Assembly (NCBI RefSeq): GCF_964275005.1
Contig: NW_027307681.1
Location: 98,290 to 162,289 of the forward strand
DNA: 64,000 bases
Origin: Diadema setosum
Lineage: Eukaryota; Echinodermata; Echinoidea; Diadematoida; Diadematidae
Reading direction: 5' to 3'
The notes beneath the pieces are model-generated. The model was not told the DNA's origin, searched no databases, and saw only the letters and a list, made by a program, of their open reading frames with translations. Shown piece by piece: positions 33,485-45,329 of the stretch (position 1 is its first letter; each line of letters starts with the position of its first letter). The position numbers and the translations under genes were made by a program.

Positions 33485-35830
33485 CTACGCAAACTGATTT
33501 AGCTGCTCCTTGAGATTAAAATCCTTGAATATTAAACAGCAGAGTCGTTTGCTGAAAGGTGTGCAGTAACCAGAGCACCGGGCGGTGGTCTGAAGTGTTA
33601 AGCGGGTGTTCCAGAAGGATTTTAAGGCCACTAAACAGCCCTGCATCTCGTCTTGGGATGATGAAGCCATCGATGTTGGCTTTCCTAGAGCGGCAACCAT
33701 CAGACATGAAGACGTAGTCAGCTGAGAAGCATCTCACAACTATGAGACTAGTCTTCGGAGATGATGGTACTCTTTAGAATCTCTGTTATGCGCTTTCTCA
33801 GTGGAACACGGTGGGTGTCTGCATTAAAGTCACCTGCAACGATTTTCAAGCAGAACGATGTGTCGGTAGGCTTGACGAGTAATGATATGGCAGATAAGCA
33901 GATGTGGTACTCATTGACTTCGTCAAGTGAGGTGCCACTTGGGAGTAGTTGTCGAGATATGTCTCTTTGAAATCTCCATTGCAAAACGAATTTACATTGA
34001 AACTTTTTTTTCCTGGAACTCTGCAGTCACGAGCTTTGCTTTTGCGGTTCCTTCATATTTCACATGTTATAGATATTTGTCTTTTATGTACGTAAGCTGA
34101 CACACTTTCTTGTCATGACCAATTTTATATTACTTTTTGTATCTTGCTAATTGCTTGTCTGTATTTTGGTACATCTACAGATGTGAAGTGAAAATGTAAA
34201 TATAGGTAGATGGTACGTGCTCGAACTGTTCACTGTGTCTCGAGAGTAAGACCAGTGCCGTTTCAGTAATTCCATTCAGTTCAGTTCAGTTCAAATGGCA
34301 AGGACTTGAGCAGTGTCGCACTTGAGTTCTTTTGTGTCCATGAATTTTGCGAATGAAAGTGACTAGTCCTCCCTTCTGCCGATCTTGGGAATGCCTTGGT
34401 AAGAATCTTCATCGTGGGTTTTGAAGAAAGTGAGGAATTGAGTGTCCAAGTTCGAGAGGGACTGAATCCCGTGCTGATTTTACCGGTGTTCCTGGATACA
34501 TGTAACATCTGAGTTGATTAGAAGGTTTTGCTGGTGACGGTGAATATGACCATCTGGTCCGTTGGGAATGCTGGGTGCATGAGGAGGTTGAGTCCTTGCT
34601 GTGGTCTGCTAGAGTGATTCCAATAATGATATGTGCGTCAGCGCCGAGACTCTGTCCTGGTGAAATCCTGAGGGTATTGGAGTAAGGTGGTACGATTAGC
34701 TTGTGTGTGTGTGTTGGGGGGGGGGGGGGGTGATTTCCTAGGTGTAAGTATGACCGTTGAAGAGGTGTTAGCCCCTGAGTGTAGTGACATGCTTGTCAGT
34801 ATGTCCTGCTGAATGCCGGTGGGAGAAGGCTGAGGAAGATTCTGCAAGGAGACGGGTCTTGCACTTGAAAGACGTGGAGTGTTGGTCCTGCTCAGAGAAT
34901 GTGAGGTACGCGATGGTTCCTGGTATTAAGTATTGCTAGGTACGTTCAGTCTGTTCCCAGTAACATCCTGGCCTGAAGAGATGATTCTTGCAGGATTTAC
35001 AACGAAATTCGGCTCAATTACTGAGGATCTCTGTCCTGCCGAAATAGGGTTTGAGCTTTCATTGGAAATTTGGCTCTGGTTATTGGTTTGGGTGGCTTTG
35101 GGGCTTGCTTGCCTTAGAGTCTGACCTGCTGCTAAGGAAGCTCTGTTCTTATTTGTTCTGGGGGCCTTTCCCGAGGTAATAGAGTTTGTAGATACAGTGG
35201 TTGTGGGTCTAATTGCTTGTGTAGATGAAGGATTTTTCTTTTTCAGTGATTGGTTGTCTTCCTAGGAGATGGATGTCCAATTAGATCTAATGTTATGGGT
35301 CTCTTTAGGGGCTCTCTCAAGGGTCGAAGCAGAATATATGCAGTTTGGTGTCTTTCTCAGGGTTAATACCAGCTAGTAGTGATACAATTTTGATGAACTA
35401 CTGGGTGAGCTATTCACAACAGTGTCTTTGATAATTATGTACTCATGTTTGTAAGGTTGGTGGTACATTGTAGTCTATCCTCTTACTGACTTCATCCTCA
35501 TTACGACCACTAATAATGACGGTTGCCAGAATGATTTTGGGGGAGGATAGCCATTACTCACTCTGGTTTCTGCGCAGGTGCTTCCTTCCAGCGTTGTGGT
35601 GATGTCCTCCTATTTGTGGGCGGTCAAGGTGAGTGCTTGGCGGTCTATAGAATTTGGGCATCGTTCTCTGTGTCATTGGGAGCGGTGCACTGGCTGTCCA
35701 TCAGGTGATCGCATAGAACGCTAAAACGGTTGGAGATGGCGAGGGGGTGATTATGATCTCCTCGTTGTAGTCCACCGGGTGAGGTTGAGTGTGTGGGACG
35801 GATGGAGGGGTTACGTTGTTCCTCAGACAT
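33485..35830 (-). pseudogene. Non-LTR retrotransposon 5' part (ORF start and endonuclease), minus strand
   Basis: On the minus strand an ORF starts at 35830 (MSEEQRNPSIRP ... AISNRFSVL). Further on come VAGDFNADTHRVPLR (33840 region) and ADYVFMSDGCR ... HPLNTSDHRPVLW (33640-33590). GDFNAD and the terminal SDHRPV are apurinic-like endonuclease catalytic motifs of LINEs. No RT domain follows before 33485, and frames change repeatedly, so only a decayed 5' portion survives. A CAGTT repeat at 34265-34290 lies inside. Position relative to the sialyltransferase gene: downstream and opposite strand. Confidence 0.7.
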
Positions 35831-36189
35831 TTTAGATTGCTTTTCTACGTACCTTTTCTTTGAAGGAGTTAGGAGTTCATTTCAATCAATGTCATGGTTC
35901 AAACAATAGCAGCAAGATGGTCATTGGAAGATAGGAGTGAGACAATTCCCTTCTCTTTTGTATGTAGATGTGACCTACTTAAAGGTCTGCTATGAGCTTT
36001 TTTACTTCCCTCTTATGGTTTGCCTGCTGTAGGACGGATACCACCTGTTCATGTTGCACTAAAAGCACGTCATTTGAGAGATTGTTCGCGACCAGCTGGT
36101 CTTTGGTTCCGTAAGTTCCGTGGAGACGAGGCTATCACACCGACAAATGGACAGAATTGGCACGAGTTCATCAGGGGAATCACACGCGT

Positions 36190-36488
36190 CTGGTCAGGCT
36201 TGATTATCAATATTTTCAGTCGCGTCCCGCTACGGACATGAGGTGTCGCCCCGTTTTGTTACGTTCCTCCCGTCTTATCGCTGCATATAAGATTCCTCAT
36301 TAGCTCTTGGACTGCCGTGGATTTTTTTTTTTGACAGTATAAAAATCTGATAAGGCCTCTACGGCAATCACGGTCTGTCGCGTTTGCAATTACCATCTCA
36401 AGGCGTTGTTGCAAGTCCATCCCGTTTTGCTCACGGTGGCCTGAAACGGGGCTGCCGTGGTCACCGGGAACGTGGAGTAAACGCAGCT
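36190..36488. mobile_element. Partial second copy of the 11320-11862 MITE family
   Basis: It shares agtcgcgtcccgctacgg, tgccgtggattttttttttt gacagtataaaaatctg, cggcaatcacggtctgtcgcg and the right end tggcctgaaacggggctgcc ... aaacgcagct with TTA after it (36489-36491). The left half is lost or too diverged to see. Confidence 0.75.
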
Positions 36489-36491
36489 TTA

Positions 36492-37313
36492 AAGGCACAA
36501 TTTACTATTTGCAGATGAAACAAAAACAGAGCATTAGTGCTTCAAAATAGTTCTAAAATGTGAGTTAGGGATGGAAACAACCCCTGTAAAAATTTGAATC
36601 AATCAAACCAATGAACCATTATTAATATACAAAATGTGGACAATAGTTAAAACAAAAATGTTTCCAGACTAAACCATATACAGTTACGGTTTACTGAAGA
36701 AAAAATGCAGATATCTCCTTATATTTTATAGGCTTAAACGCAAAAAGTTTATATAATAGGATGTCTTGTGCTACAACAGACCTACATATGATTATGCATT
36801 AAATGTCATATCTTGATTTTTTTTTATTACTGTTCCCAAAGGTAAACAGGACCTCTGAGAAGGCCCCTTTGTGGCATTAGCACTAACTCATAGGACCAGA
36901 TCAATTGAGTTGACCTGTGAGATGAAACCCTCAGCACTGGTCACTGCGAAGTGAACATGTATCATTCATACCTTTTAAAGAGAAAATATTTATTTGCTGA
37001 CAATAAAGGGGGATGAGGTTAAATTGTACAGCAGGCAGCTGTATTTGCACTTAGAGAGCTGTAGCTGTGAGTGCAATTGAAGCGTCAACGTCGATGTTTT
37101 CACAGCTGATGGTTAGTGCAGAAAGGTGGAAACGGTCGGCCTTACACGAATGATGAACCTTGAGTTCTGGCTGAATAAATAAAAATGAATAAAAATGATT
37201 TTGAGAATAATGCATAAATTTTCAGAATTGTTGGGAAAAGGAAAGAATTTGGTATTGGGAGTGGGTAGAAAGACCTACCGTCATTTGTGCCCTCTTCTAC
37301 AGGTTGATTCACA
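36492..37313. other. No gene recognised
   Basis: AT-rich sequence with short ORFs only. No repeat or motif is assignable. Confidence 0.4.
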
Positions 37314-37319
37314 CAGTCC

Positions 37320-37497
37320 CAGGGCTGCCAACATTGGAAACTAGTTGAGAGTGAGACTCCCATAGGCCAATGCTATAATTTAGGAGTCAAAATGAGTGAG
37401 AACAATAGAAATGCATGCAAATGAAATAAAGTTTAAGAGTGAGAAAGGACCAAAATGAGTGAGTCTCACTCTCAGTGAGTGAGAGTTGGCAGCTCTG
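37320..37497 (+). mobile_element. 178 bp MITE, copy 1, 6 bp target duplication
   Basis: Termini are cagggctgccaac / gttggcagctctg. The target duplication is CAGTCC (37314-37319 and 37498-37503). It is ~96% identical by eye to the copy at 44252-44429. CAGGG termini recall hAT elements, but the duplication is 6 bp rather than 8. Confidence 0.88.
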
Positions 37498-37679
37498 CAG
37501 TCCTCAGTTATACAAGTGTAGATCACGGTTGATTTCGACCACAGAACTCAGCTCTAGAGTTCTGTTCATGACGTGATGCAAACAGCTAACAGACAATTTA
37601 TTTTGTATACACCGTAGCAGACAGCTACAGTACACAAACAGACGATTCGTACGTAAAGTACACGAACTCACTGCATATA

Positions 37680-37725
37680 CGCGCGCGCACACACAAACAC
37701 ACACACAAACACAAGCGCAATTTCT
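37680..37725. repeat. (CA)n-like microsatellite
   Basis: cgcgcgcacacacaaacaca cacacaaacac. Confidence 0.85.
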
Positions 37726-37743
37726 GTATGTGGACACATACTT

Positions 37744-38943
37744 GGTGTTTCAAAAAAACGTTTCCCACTTTTGATTCTTAACAATTCAAAAACTATATAT
37801 CAGATAACAGTGTCATTGATATGAGTGATAGCTGAATAGTGTACAATTTTGTTGAATGTGGTTAAAATATGAAAGCATAAGTCAGTTTCATGAAACAATG
37901 CTTAATTTCCAGATTTTGCTCTATTTTCAACCCTCTGTACAAAACTTTCACTTTGCACAGGGGTCAATAGGTGTGTATGGGAGTGTGAGGTTAACACCCT
38001 GACAATGGTCCTGAACTATGACCAGGGTTTGAATGCTTCATTACCTATTCGTGAGAAATTCCATCTTCACAACTAGTCTTTATTCAGCCTCTGGCAGTAT
38101 CTGTGTAAAGTCAAACGCCTGCGGATACTGCCGTTGAGTCGCGTCAGTGCTCTCCCTACTTCTAAAAAAAAAGAATTTACAATGAAAAACTTCTGTTCTG
38201 TCGTAAACATGGTGACAGGAAGCAAAGAAAATCAATTTAAGTATACACTTGTGTATATTGGAGCCTTAAATAAATCTACTGTGAAACAAATCGCCCCAAT
38301 GAAAAATGCTGTTGAACTCGTTACCAAAAAATATCTTTTTATCGGAAAAGCGACAAATTTGTCAGACTGTTAGTAGACAGTTGTATTAAAATGAAGATCT
38401 TTAGATTATTACGCTTATTTATATCCCAAATTTAGTGATATGTGAAGCAAAATTTGAAAATGATTGCCAGCTGGAATGAAATGAGGTGTTTGCAAGCACA
38501 TGGGAACATGTGCTTACTTTTTCTATGTGCATGCATTTTACCCTTTACCGTGCATGAATTCAGACTAGCAGTGCCCAGGGCAATCCACATGAATTATTGA
38601 TTAAACATTCATGTGGCTGGGAGCGCGAGACTGACGCCTAGTCAACAGGTGGTTCAGGCATGTCCATTGTTCTGGGCCATTGTCAGCACACACTCACATA
38701 CACATCATTGGTTCCTGTGCAAAGTTCAATTTTTGTACAGTGGGTTGAAATTAGACCAAAATCTGAAACCTTACTTCAAAATCAATCTTACATTTAATGA
38801 AACTGATATATGCTTTCACATTCAAATTACCTCCAACAAAATTGTACACTGTTCAGCTATCACTCATATCAATGAAAGTTTTATCGGGTGAATATTTATT
38901 GAGCTATTAATGATCAAAAGTGGAAAATGTTTTTTGAAACACC
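37744..38943. mobile_element. 1.2 kb element with ~300 bp inverted ends (ggtgtttcaaaaaa)
   Basis: ggtgtttcaaaaaaacgttt cccacttttgat at the left mirrors atcaaaagtggaaaatgttt tttgaaacacc at the right. The mirrored region runs inward through gctgaatagtgtacaatttt gttgaatg and ctttgcacagg. TA follows on the right; the left flank is TT. The interior frame 38134-38373 (80 codons) is unrecognised. Probably a Tc1/mariner-like foldback. Confidence 0.8.
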
Positions 38944-39156
38944 TAGTTTATGGATATTCATAGAGATGATTTCTGGTTCGGTTACAAAAAAAAGAAAGAA
39001 AAAGCGCATATAACCTACCCACAGCCTTTAGCGGAATCGCGGTCGAAAAACGAATCTTCCGTGAATATTCTACACGGTTCGGGTTATACCTACCTACAAT
39101 GAAGAATGGAGAGTTTAAAGAAACAAGAAAGAAAATAAGCAAACAAGATCAAAATC

Positions 39157-40657
39157 AAATAACGATATGTCGAATTCTTCAAACATCCTCTCTTTCTTAT
39201 TGTTTGCGGATGATACTAATGTGTTTTTATCTGATTCTGATTCTGATCGATTGATTGATATTTTGAATAGTGAAGTAATGAAGTTACTTCAGTGGATAAG
39301 AGTGAACAAATTATCAATAAATTTGCAAAAAAACTAAATGCATGCTGTTTAGTAATTCGCTGGAAATTTTACCGAGAAATATTTTCCTGGAAGACACGGT
39401 CATAGAAAAAGTTTCTTCCATCAAATTTTTAGGTTTGATTCATTCTGCACAATAAACTTACCTGGGGCTCGAATATTGATTCTGTATGTCGTGTTATTTC
39501 AAGGAATATAGGTGTTATAAACAAAGTTACATTTTATCTTCCCCAAAATGTACTTTTTATGTTATATTCTACTTTGATACTACCTTACTTAAATTATGGG
39601 ATACTCGCATGGGGAAACACTTTTTCTACTTATACAGAAAGAATATTATTATTACAGAAAAAAGCTCTTCGTATCATTTGTCACGAATCGTGGAGAAGTC
39701 ATACTAATAATTTATTCCACGAAAATAATATTTTGAAAATTTATGACCTTTATCGTTTGCAATTAGGACAATTCATGTATAAATTCACCAACCATTCTCT
39801 CCCCCTTGTGTTTGATTCCATGTTTTTAAAGAATGAAACTGTTCATGCATATCCAACCCGTCAATCCCATGAATATCATTTGCTTTTGACTAGGACGGTT
39901 TTTTTTTCAAAATCGTTATTCTCCTTTTCTGGACCAAAATTCTGGAATTCTCTTGATCATAATATAAAAGAAGCTTTAAGTTTCTATACATTTTCTTTAA
40001 AGTTAAAGAATCATTTAAAAACTTCGTATGCGGCATAATTCATTCTTCTTTTTTTTTACTTTTGATTTTCAAATTTGTTGTTGCTTCGTTAATCTCACTA
40101 CTTTTTGTTCATCAGCGAGCCCGTGCTTCTGTGCTTCCAGTGCCCTGGTTATGACCCACCATTTCCCTCTCCTCTCCCCCCCCCCCCCCCTTGTCCACCT
40201 CGGATTTACTACCTTTTTCACTACTATCTTTCTATCCTCTCATCAATCTTTCCTTACAAGAGAGCCGCCATGTGTTTGTTAATGTGCGTCCGTATATGTG
40301 CATGTATGTGTGTATTACTCTCGTCTTTTTTTTTTGCTACCGCTTAGGGAAATTTGTTGTTGTTGTTTTTTTTTTTTTGCAATTATATTTTTTCCTCTAT
40401 GAGGGGACTGCATTCTACAAGTCCTGCTTTTTAGCAGTCCCCTCCATTTCCAGCAATATTGTTTATGCATTTACCACTGTGACGTAACAGTTATTTGTAT
40501 CTCTGTTGATAATTTACCTGTATCTCTTTTACAATCTTATTCTGTTCATCGCATTGTGGTACTGATTTCATGACGTCTGTGTATATGAGCGTTTCTTTGT
40601 ATTTCAAATTTTTTGTTTGTTGGAAGTGAAATAAATTAACTTGAACTTGAACTTGAA
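39157..40657 (+). pseudogene. 5'-truncated non-LTR retrotransposon (RT palm to 3' end)
   Basis: It starts within the RT palm (LSFLLFADDTNVFLS at about 39180-39220), then WIRVNKLSINLQK, a frame change, and the intact C-terminal frame 39559-40038 (LYSTLILPYLNYGILAWGN ... LQKKALRIICHESW ... FWNSLDHNIK). A ~600 bp 3' UTR ends in ttgaacttgaacttgaac at 40640-40657. Only the palm onward survives. The FADD motif and tail resemble the LINE remnant at 14715-17300, but with better preservation. CR1/Jockey group. Confidence 0.85.
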
Positions 40658-41530
40658 ACTGATGTACTTAAAAGCTAATAAAAACAAGAAATATTAACAT
40701 ATCGAAATCCATTACGAGGCTTGCCGGGTATTGAATCGATTAAAGGGATCGTATAGTTTTGGTTGAGAACTACTTTCAGGTTTCTAACATTTTTTTTTTT
40801 TTTTTTTTTTTTTTTAGATAATGAGAAACCTGTCATGAAATATGAAAGAGCATGTAATTCCATGAGGAATTCAACGTTTATTGGATAAAAACTGGTTTTG
40901 AAATGGCTGAGATATCTAAAACAGAGCGATTCTAATACAGTGTGGGACCCACCTTTTATTACAATCGCTTTGTTTACTTTGTTTTAGGATGTTTCAGTCA
41001 TTCCAAACCCGATTTCCATCAAATAAACTTTGAATTCCTCTTTAAATGATATGCTCCGTACTATTTCATGGTGTCTCGCAAAAAGTTAAAAGCCCAATTC
41101 TCATCTCCACCAATACTGTACGTGCCATCCCTTTTAATCTTTATGCCGTTCTCCGAGGAACACTGCAGATTATGAGTTACGTATTAAACTCCTAGGCGAA
41201 ATCCCCCATCCCCCATCAAAATCACATTTGTTACGCGACCCTACGGACATAATGGAATCAGACCAGTTTCCACTTCAGATGATGCGAACTATGTGTTATC
41301 AGACAACGTCGAAGTAGATCCTTGAAATTTGATTGGAGGATTGTTGGTGACGTGATATTCAATAAGTACTCCATTAAACAATTCAGCAACATTCAGCAAT
41401 TTTGGTTCTATTTTTGCGTGCAACTTGGTTCGATTTTTTCGTTCTATTCGACGGTTCGAGAACTGGACACGGTACTGCATATTGAGGATCGCATGCAGCT
41501 AGCGCAGTGTAAGTGTGCGGTACATGCATG
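40658..41530. other. No gene recognised
   Basis: A T run at 40792-40815; otherwise unique AT-rich DNA with short ORFs. Confidence 0.4.
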
Positions 41531-41532
41531 CG

Positions 41533-41725
41533 CATACGTAGGCCTACGTAGTGCTAGTGTACGTGTATGAGCGCTAGTATTAAGCTGTGACCTGTATCTA
41601 CACTGATGATTGCACAAGCCAGAAAGAGAATCGCAGTGGATGCACATGTAAGTATGGCTATATTTTTCATACATATATAGACTTTAAGGCCTACTTAGAC
41701 CAAAAAGATCTACTACGACGTTGTG
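41533..41725 (+). repeat. ~193 bp segmental duplication, copy 1
   Basis: tacgtaggcctacgtagtgc tagtgtacgtgtatgagcgc through gaccaaaaagatctact matches 46976-47170 with few changes. Confidence 0.88.
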
Positions 41726-41825
41726 TAAATCAAATAGTGTATGGTCTTTACTCGTGCAATGGAATGAGATTTCGCACTCGGTGAAAGATGAGGCGCACTA
41801 TTCAATGTTTATGAGTGCGAGGGTT

Positions 41826-41924
41826 CCGAATATTACATGAGCGTGCAAGTTTAACCGTTCTATTCAACGACGCGAAGCGGAGTTGAATAGAACGGTTAAA
41901 CTTGCACGCTCATGTAATATTCGG
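41826..41924. repeat. 99 bp hairpin, perfect 43 bp stem
   Basis: ccgaatattacatgagcgtg caagtttaaccgttctattcaac and its exact reverse complement, with a 13 nt loop (gacgcgaagcgga). Weaker pairing continues outward (attcaatgtttatgagtgcg at 41802 against cgtgcgac ... attgaat). It is probably a young foldback insertion. Confidence 0.93.
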
Positions 41925-41959
41925 TACCGTCGCACGAATGATAAATATTGAATATTTGT

Positions 41960-42535
41960 TTTATACAACACATGATATCGAAATATTTAGGCGTGGTCTA
42001 GAGTTTGGACCAAAAATAGATATGCTTTAACCCTAAATAGGTAGATCGAGAACTATGCGAAAGCCTACGCCTAACGTTAGGCCAACTAGTAACTACACGC
42101 AGCGATGTCGCGAATCGCGACAGCGCTGCACCCCTTTTTCCTTCGCGGACGTTGTTATCGCGCTTATATCGTTCACTGTTTCCTTCATGAATATCTTTAT
42201 TAATCGTGGAAAACTAAAATATAAGGAACTATCGTAATCTATGATCATCATTCAATAACCGGTATGCGATTTTTTGTTTAATTACGTCTAAGACTTACCG
42301 AAATCTATGGCTGAAATCAGGTCTGTAAACGTCCTTACTGCTTCACTCCTCATCTGCGTGTTATATGAATAGCATTCACTCTCGTATACTACAACGTAGG
42401 TAGTCGGAGATAGTCGGATGACCCCGACTCAAAAAGGTCAAATCATTGCCGGTGCAGCACGCGCGGATCTACTACAAGTTTTACGTAACACATGAAACGC
42501 ACGGGCGCACGGGCGTAGGAAAAAAGCAACCACTT
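41960..42535. other. No gene recognised; CpG-containing flank of a possible promoter
   Basis: Richer in CG dinucleotides than the surroundings. Only a 60-codon ORF (42055) is present, with no recognisable motif. Confidence 0.4.
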
Positions 42536-42540
42536 CTGAA

Positions 42541-42550
42541 TGCGCATGCG
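42541..42550. promoter_or_regulatory. NRF-1-like site tgcgcatgcg
   Basis: tgcgcatgcg matches the NRF-1 consensus core. It lies 40 bp before an ATG with a strong splice donor downstream, the usual place for this site in animal promoters. Confidence 0.4.
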
Positions 42551-42589
42551 TGGTAGTTTGTTGATTTTTTGAAGCTCTCGAAGGAAAAG

Positions 42590-42688
42590 ATGCCACCGCA
42601 CGATCTATACTCCGAAAAATTCAACAATAAGGTCTGGATACCAACAAAACGCCGAATTCAACTCAACAATCAGGAAAATATGCTGTAG
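42590..42688 (+). CDS. Short ORF / possible 5' exon before a strong donor
   Basis: The ATG at 42590 opens 32 codons (MPPHDLYSEKFNNKVWIPTK ...) ending in TAG immediately before gtaagtgttg at 42689. A stop abutting a consensus donor suggests either a 5' UTR exon with an upstream ORF or a first exon read in another frame. No partner exon was identified. The family is not recognised. Confidence 0.3.
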   Translation: MPPHDLYSEKFNNKVWIPTKRRIQLNNQENML

Positions 42689-44251
42689 GTAAGTGTTGCA
42701 ATTATATTACTCTTAAAATCATACAAAATAAAAGGTATTTTATGTGATTTTGCCGTCAATAGTGACGGTCGGTTACAACGTTGAAACACTGACACATGTC
42801 AGACCCTGTTCACAGTGTCTGGTCAGGCTAGGCCAACTAGCTACGTAACGTACCAGGCGCGGTGGAGCACCCCAATTTGCATCTCATTATCGCCCCGTTC
42901 TATTTGAATTTCCAACGGGCATCCACGGCTGCCCGAAACTGAGTGCATGAAAAAGTCAAATCTTTACCTTCTCCTTGTGCCGCTATGCGTGCCGCTAGTA
43001 AACTGAAACTTCCCACACTATCTAAGTTTTTAAAAATCTTCCTTTTGATGAAAAAATTATGAAATTTGCTGCACTAGAACTTGAGATATTAAAGCTTTTT
43101 GAAAATCACCTCTCGCAAAACATGCTCTCTGTTTTTTTACGACTGGACCATGGCCGGGCTCCAATGTGTCCGAAATTGGCAACATAAGTTCATCAGGCCT
43201 CAATCCATGTATGGTGAAAGTTTTCGCTTGATTCAACCTGTACTTTTTGAGAAATCAACTTGTTTCTACAGGGTTTGGAATAGAAAATTGTAGTCAGCGA
43301 AACATTTGAAAATGACGTCATTTCTTTTCCCGTAACATGGGGATGCGTGCGTGGATACGTGAGATTCAGGATTTCGTGCGTTGTTGTTGGTTTGCATGTG
43401 ACGCTGTGCGGCCGCAGTCAATTTTGCCAGCTGGGATTCTCGTGCTGTGTGATTTGGTAAGTAGGAAGTTTGATGAAATTTCATTCGTGATAATCATATT
43501 TGAATGTTGTATTTCTTACAAACATCTTAATGTTTCGTTTAAATGAGTAAAATAATCATAACAATGTAACGGTCTGACATGATGTGGTTTTGATCGGACT
43601 CTGCGGCGCGTCTCTGTCGAGGCCGAGCTCGAGGTTCGGCCCGGCCAGGCCGGCCCGGGCGGTGGACCTTAGCAGTTGGTAGAAAGCTGAGCGGAGCCTG
43701 TGATTGTGTTTGTGAATGTGTGAGGCTCGGGTGTGAAGCTTGTGATTTTGCGCGTCGTTTTTGCGATTTTGGTAGCACATGCGATTAACTTCTTCATAAA
43801 AATCATAAGCAGGAATGTGTTTGTTATGAAATTTTCTATTCCTAGTTATGAATTCAGCAATGACCATGGCCAGCAAAGCTGAATGAATAACACCGTATTT
43901 AAGTAACACTAACATTTAAACTCTAAATTATAATAAAATTCAAGTAGAAATCAAAGCACTCAATCATGCAGATCATCCCTCTGTTAACTTGTGAACTAGA
44001 ATCTAATATTACTTCTCTCGGAATTAAAGCTACGGTCACAGATATCCCTGCAAATGCCGTACAAAGATTTTTGTCCATTTGGGGCTGTACAAGTCGGTCA
44101 TTTTTACAGTGTTCGTAAGGACTTCTGTGACCGTAGCTTCAGTGGGATGCATACTTCTGTTTATGCGTTTCTGTACGATTGATGTGCACCGAGTTGGAAG
44201 AGGCAATCATTGAGGAAAGTGATGTTGCTATTGGAATGTGTGAGAAGGATG

Positions 44252-44429
44252 CAGGGCTGCCAACATTGGAAACTACTTGAGAGTGAGACTCCCATAGGCC
44301 AGTGCTATAATTTCGGAGTCAAAATGAGTGAGATCAATAGAAATGCATGCAAATGAAATAAAGTTTTAGAGTGAGAAAGGACCAAAATGAGTGAGTCTCA
44401 CTCTCAATGAGTGAGAGTTGGCAGCCCTG
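44252..44429 (+). mobile_element. 178 bp MITE, copy 2, 6 bp target duplication
   Basis: Termini are cagggctgcc / ggcagccctg. The target duplication is AGGATG (44246-44251 and 44430-44435). Same length and orientation as copy 1. Inner repeats gagagtgagactc and gagtctcactctc form a longer stem. Confidence 0.9.
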
Positions 44430-44660
44430 AGGATGATACATGATTTTGTAAATGTGGACAACATCTGAGAGGAAATATGGAAGGATTTGTTGGAAGAAGG
44501 TGCATACACATAATTGTAGCAAAAATTACTAGTACTTAATACATAAAAACACTTTAAAACAATGTACGTAGGAAGAAAGACAGTACCACACACATGATAG
44601 TGATAAACACACACACACACACAAAATTAATGCCTACCTGCATGTACATCAATAAAGAAC

Positions 44661-44742
44661 ATGGCCGCTGAAAATAATTCAGATTTACATAAACTGGCCC
44701 CCCATCTGCTTTCGTCCAACTATGCCATCCACCCAGTAGAAG
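44661..44742 (+). CDS. Possible first coding exon
   Basis: The ATG has an excellent context (gaacATGGCC). The frame MAAENNSDLHKLAPHLLSSN then YAIHPVE runs to a possible donor gaag|gtaatc. Base composition and codons look coding, but no next exon was found and the sequence matches no family I know. It lies within the element at 42850-45684. Confidence 0.25.
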
Positions 44743-45095
44743 GTAATCAAAAAAAAATAATGATTTAAATAATAATCATATAAATAAAAAAAATGATAAA
44801 GATTGGATTTTCTGTGTCATCGCATATTTATGAACAAATAGTTTTTCCTCCTCCCCCCTCCCCCTTCCCTAGGCCAAATTTTCTTCTTCCTCACACATGC
44901 CATATAATGTGACACAGGAGTAGAGTTTTTTGCATTTAGATCTATATTGTCTCAGAACACAGTTCTCAGTTTTTAGATTAACATGTCAGCTCAGTTCAGT
45001 CTGCATACTTCTACTTTCTCGTGTTTTTGTTTCTGTTAAAATATCTCCTTCGTAGAAGGTAAGAAATTACATTTATTCAATCAAATAAAAGTGCA

Positions 45096-45329
45096 GTGGC
45101 CGAGTGTCGCACGGCGGTGACTGCTGAGCTGCTGCCGCGCACGCTGCATGCAGCAATGCGTTGTGTGTGCTGTGACATGCAACGCTACAGTGACGCGATT
45201 ATATATACATGGGACCGACCTGTACGCTTAGCGTTCGTGTCATTTTTGACATCACCTTCTGGTTTTTTCCGACACAACCATGGCCGGGAATATTACGGTA
45301 TGACATTTAAAATGCAAGCAGATAAATAA
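45096..45329 (+). other. GC-rich open frame, unassigned
   Basis: A 77-codon frame (MAECRTAVTAELLPRTLHAA ...) in a locally GC-rich patch. No motif or splice support. The rest of 44750-46060 has nothing recognisable apart from the right terminus at 45657-45684. Confidence 0.2.

Noticed and set aside
43556-43915. Minus-strand 119-codon ORF, basic
   Set aside because: No motif, low support; it may be chance in a GC-richer stretch.
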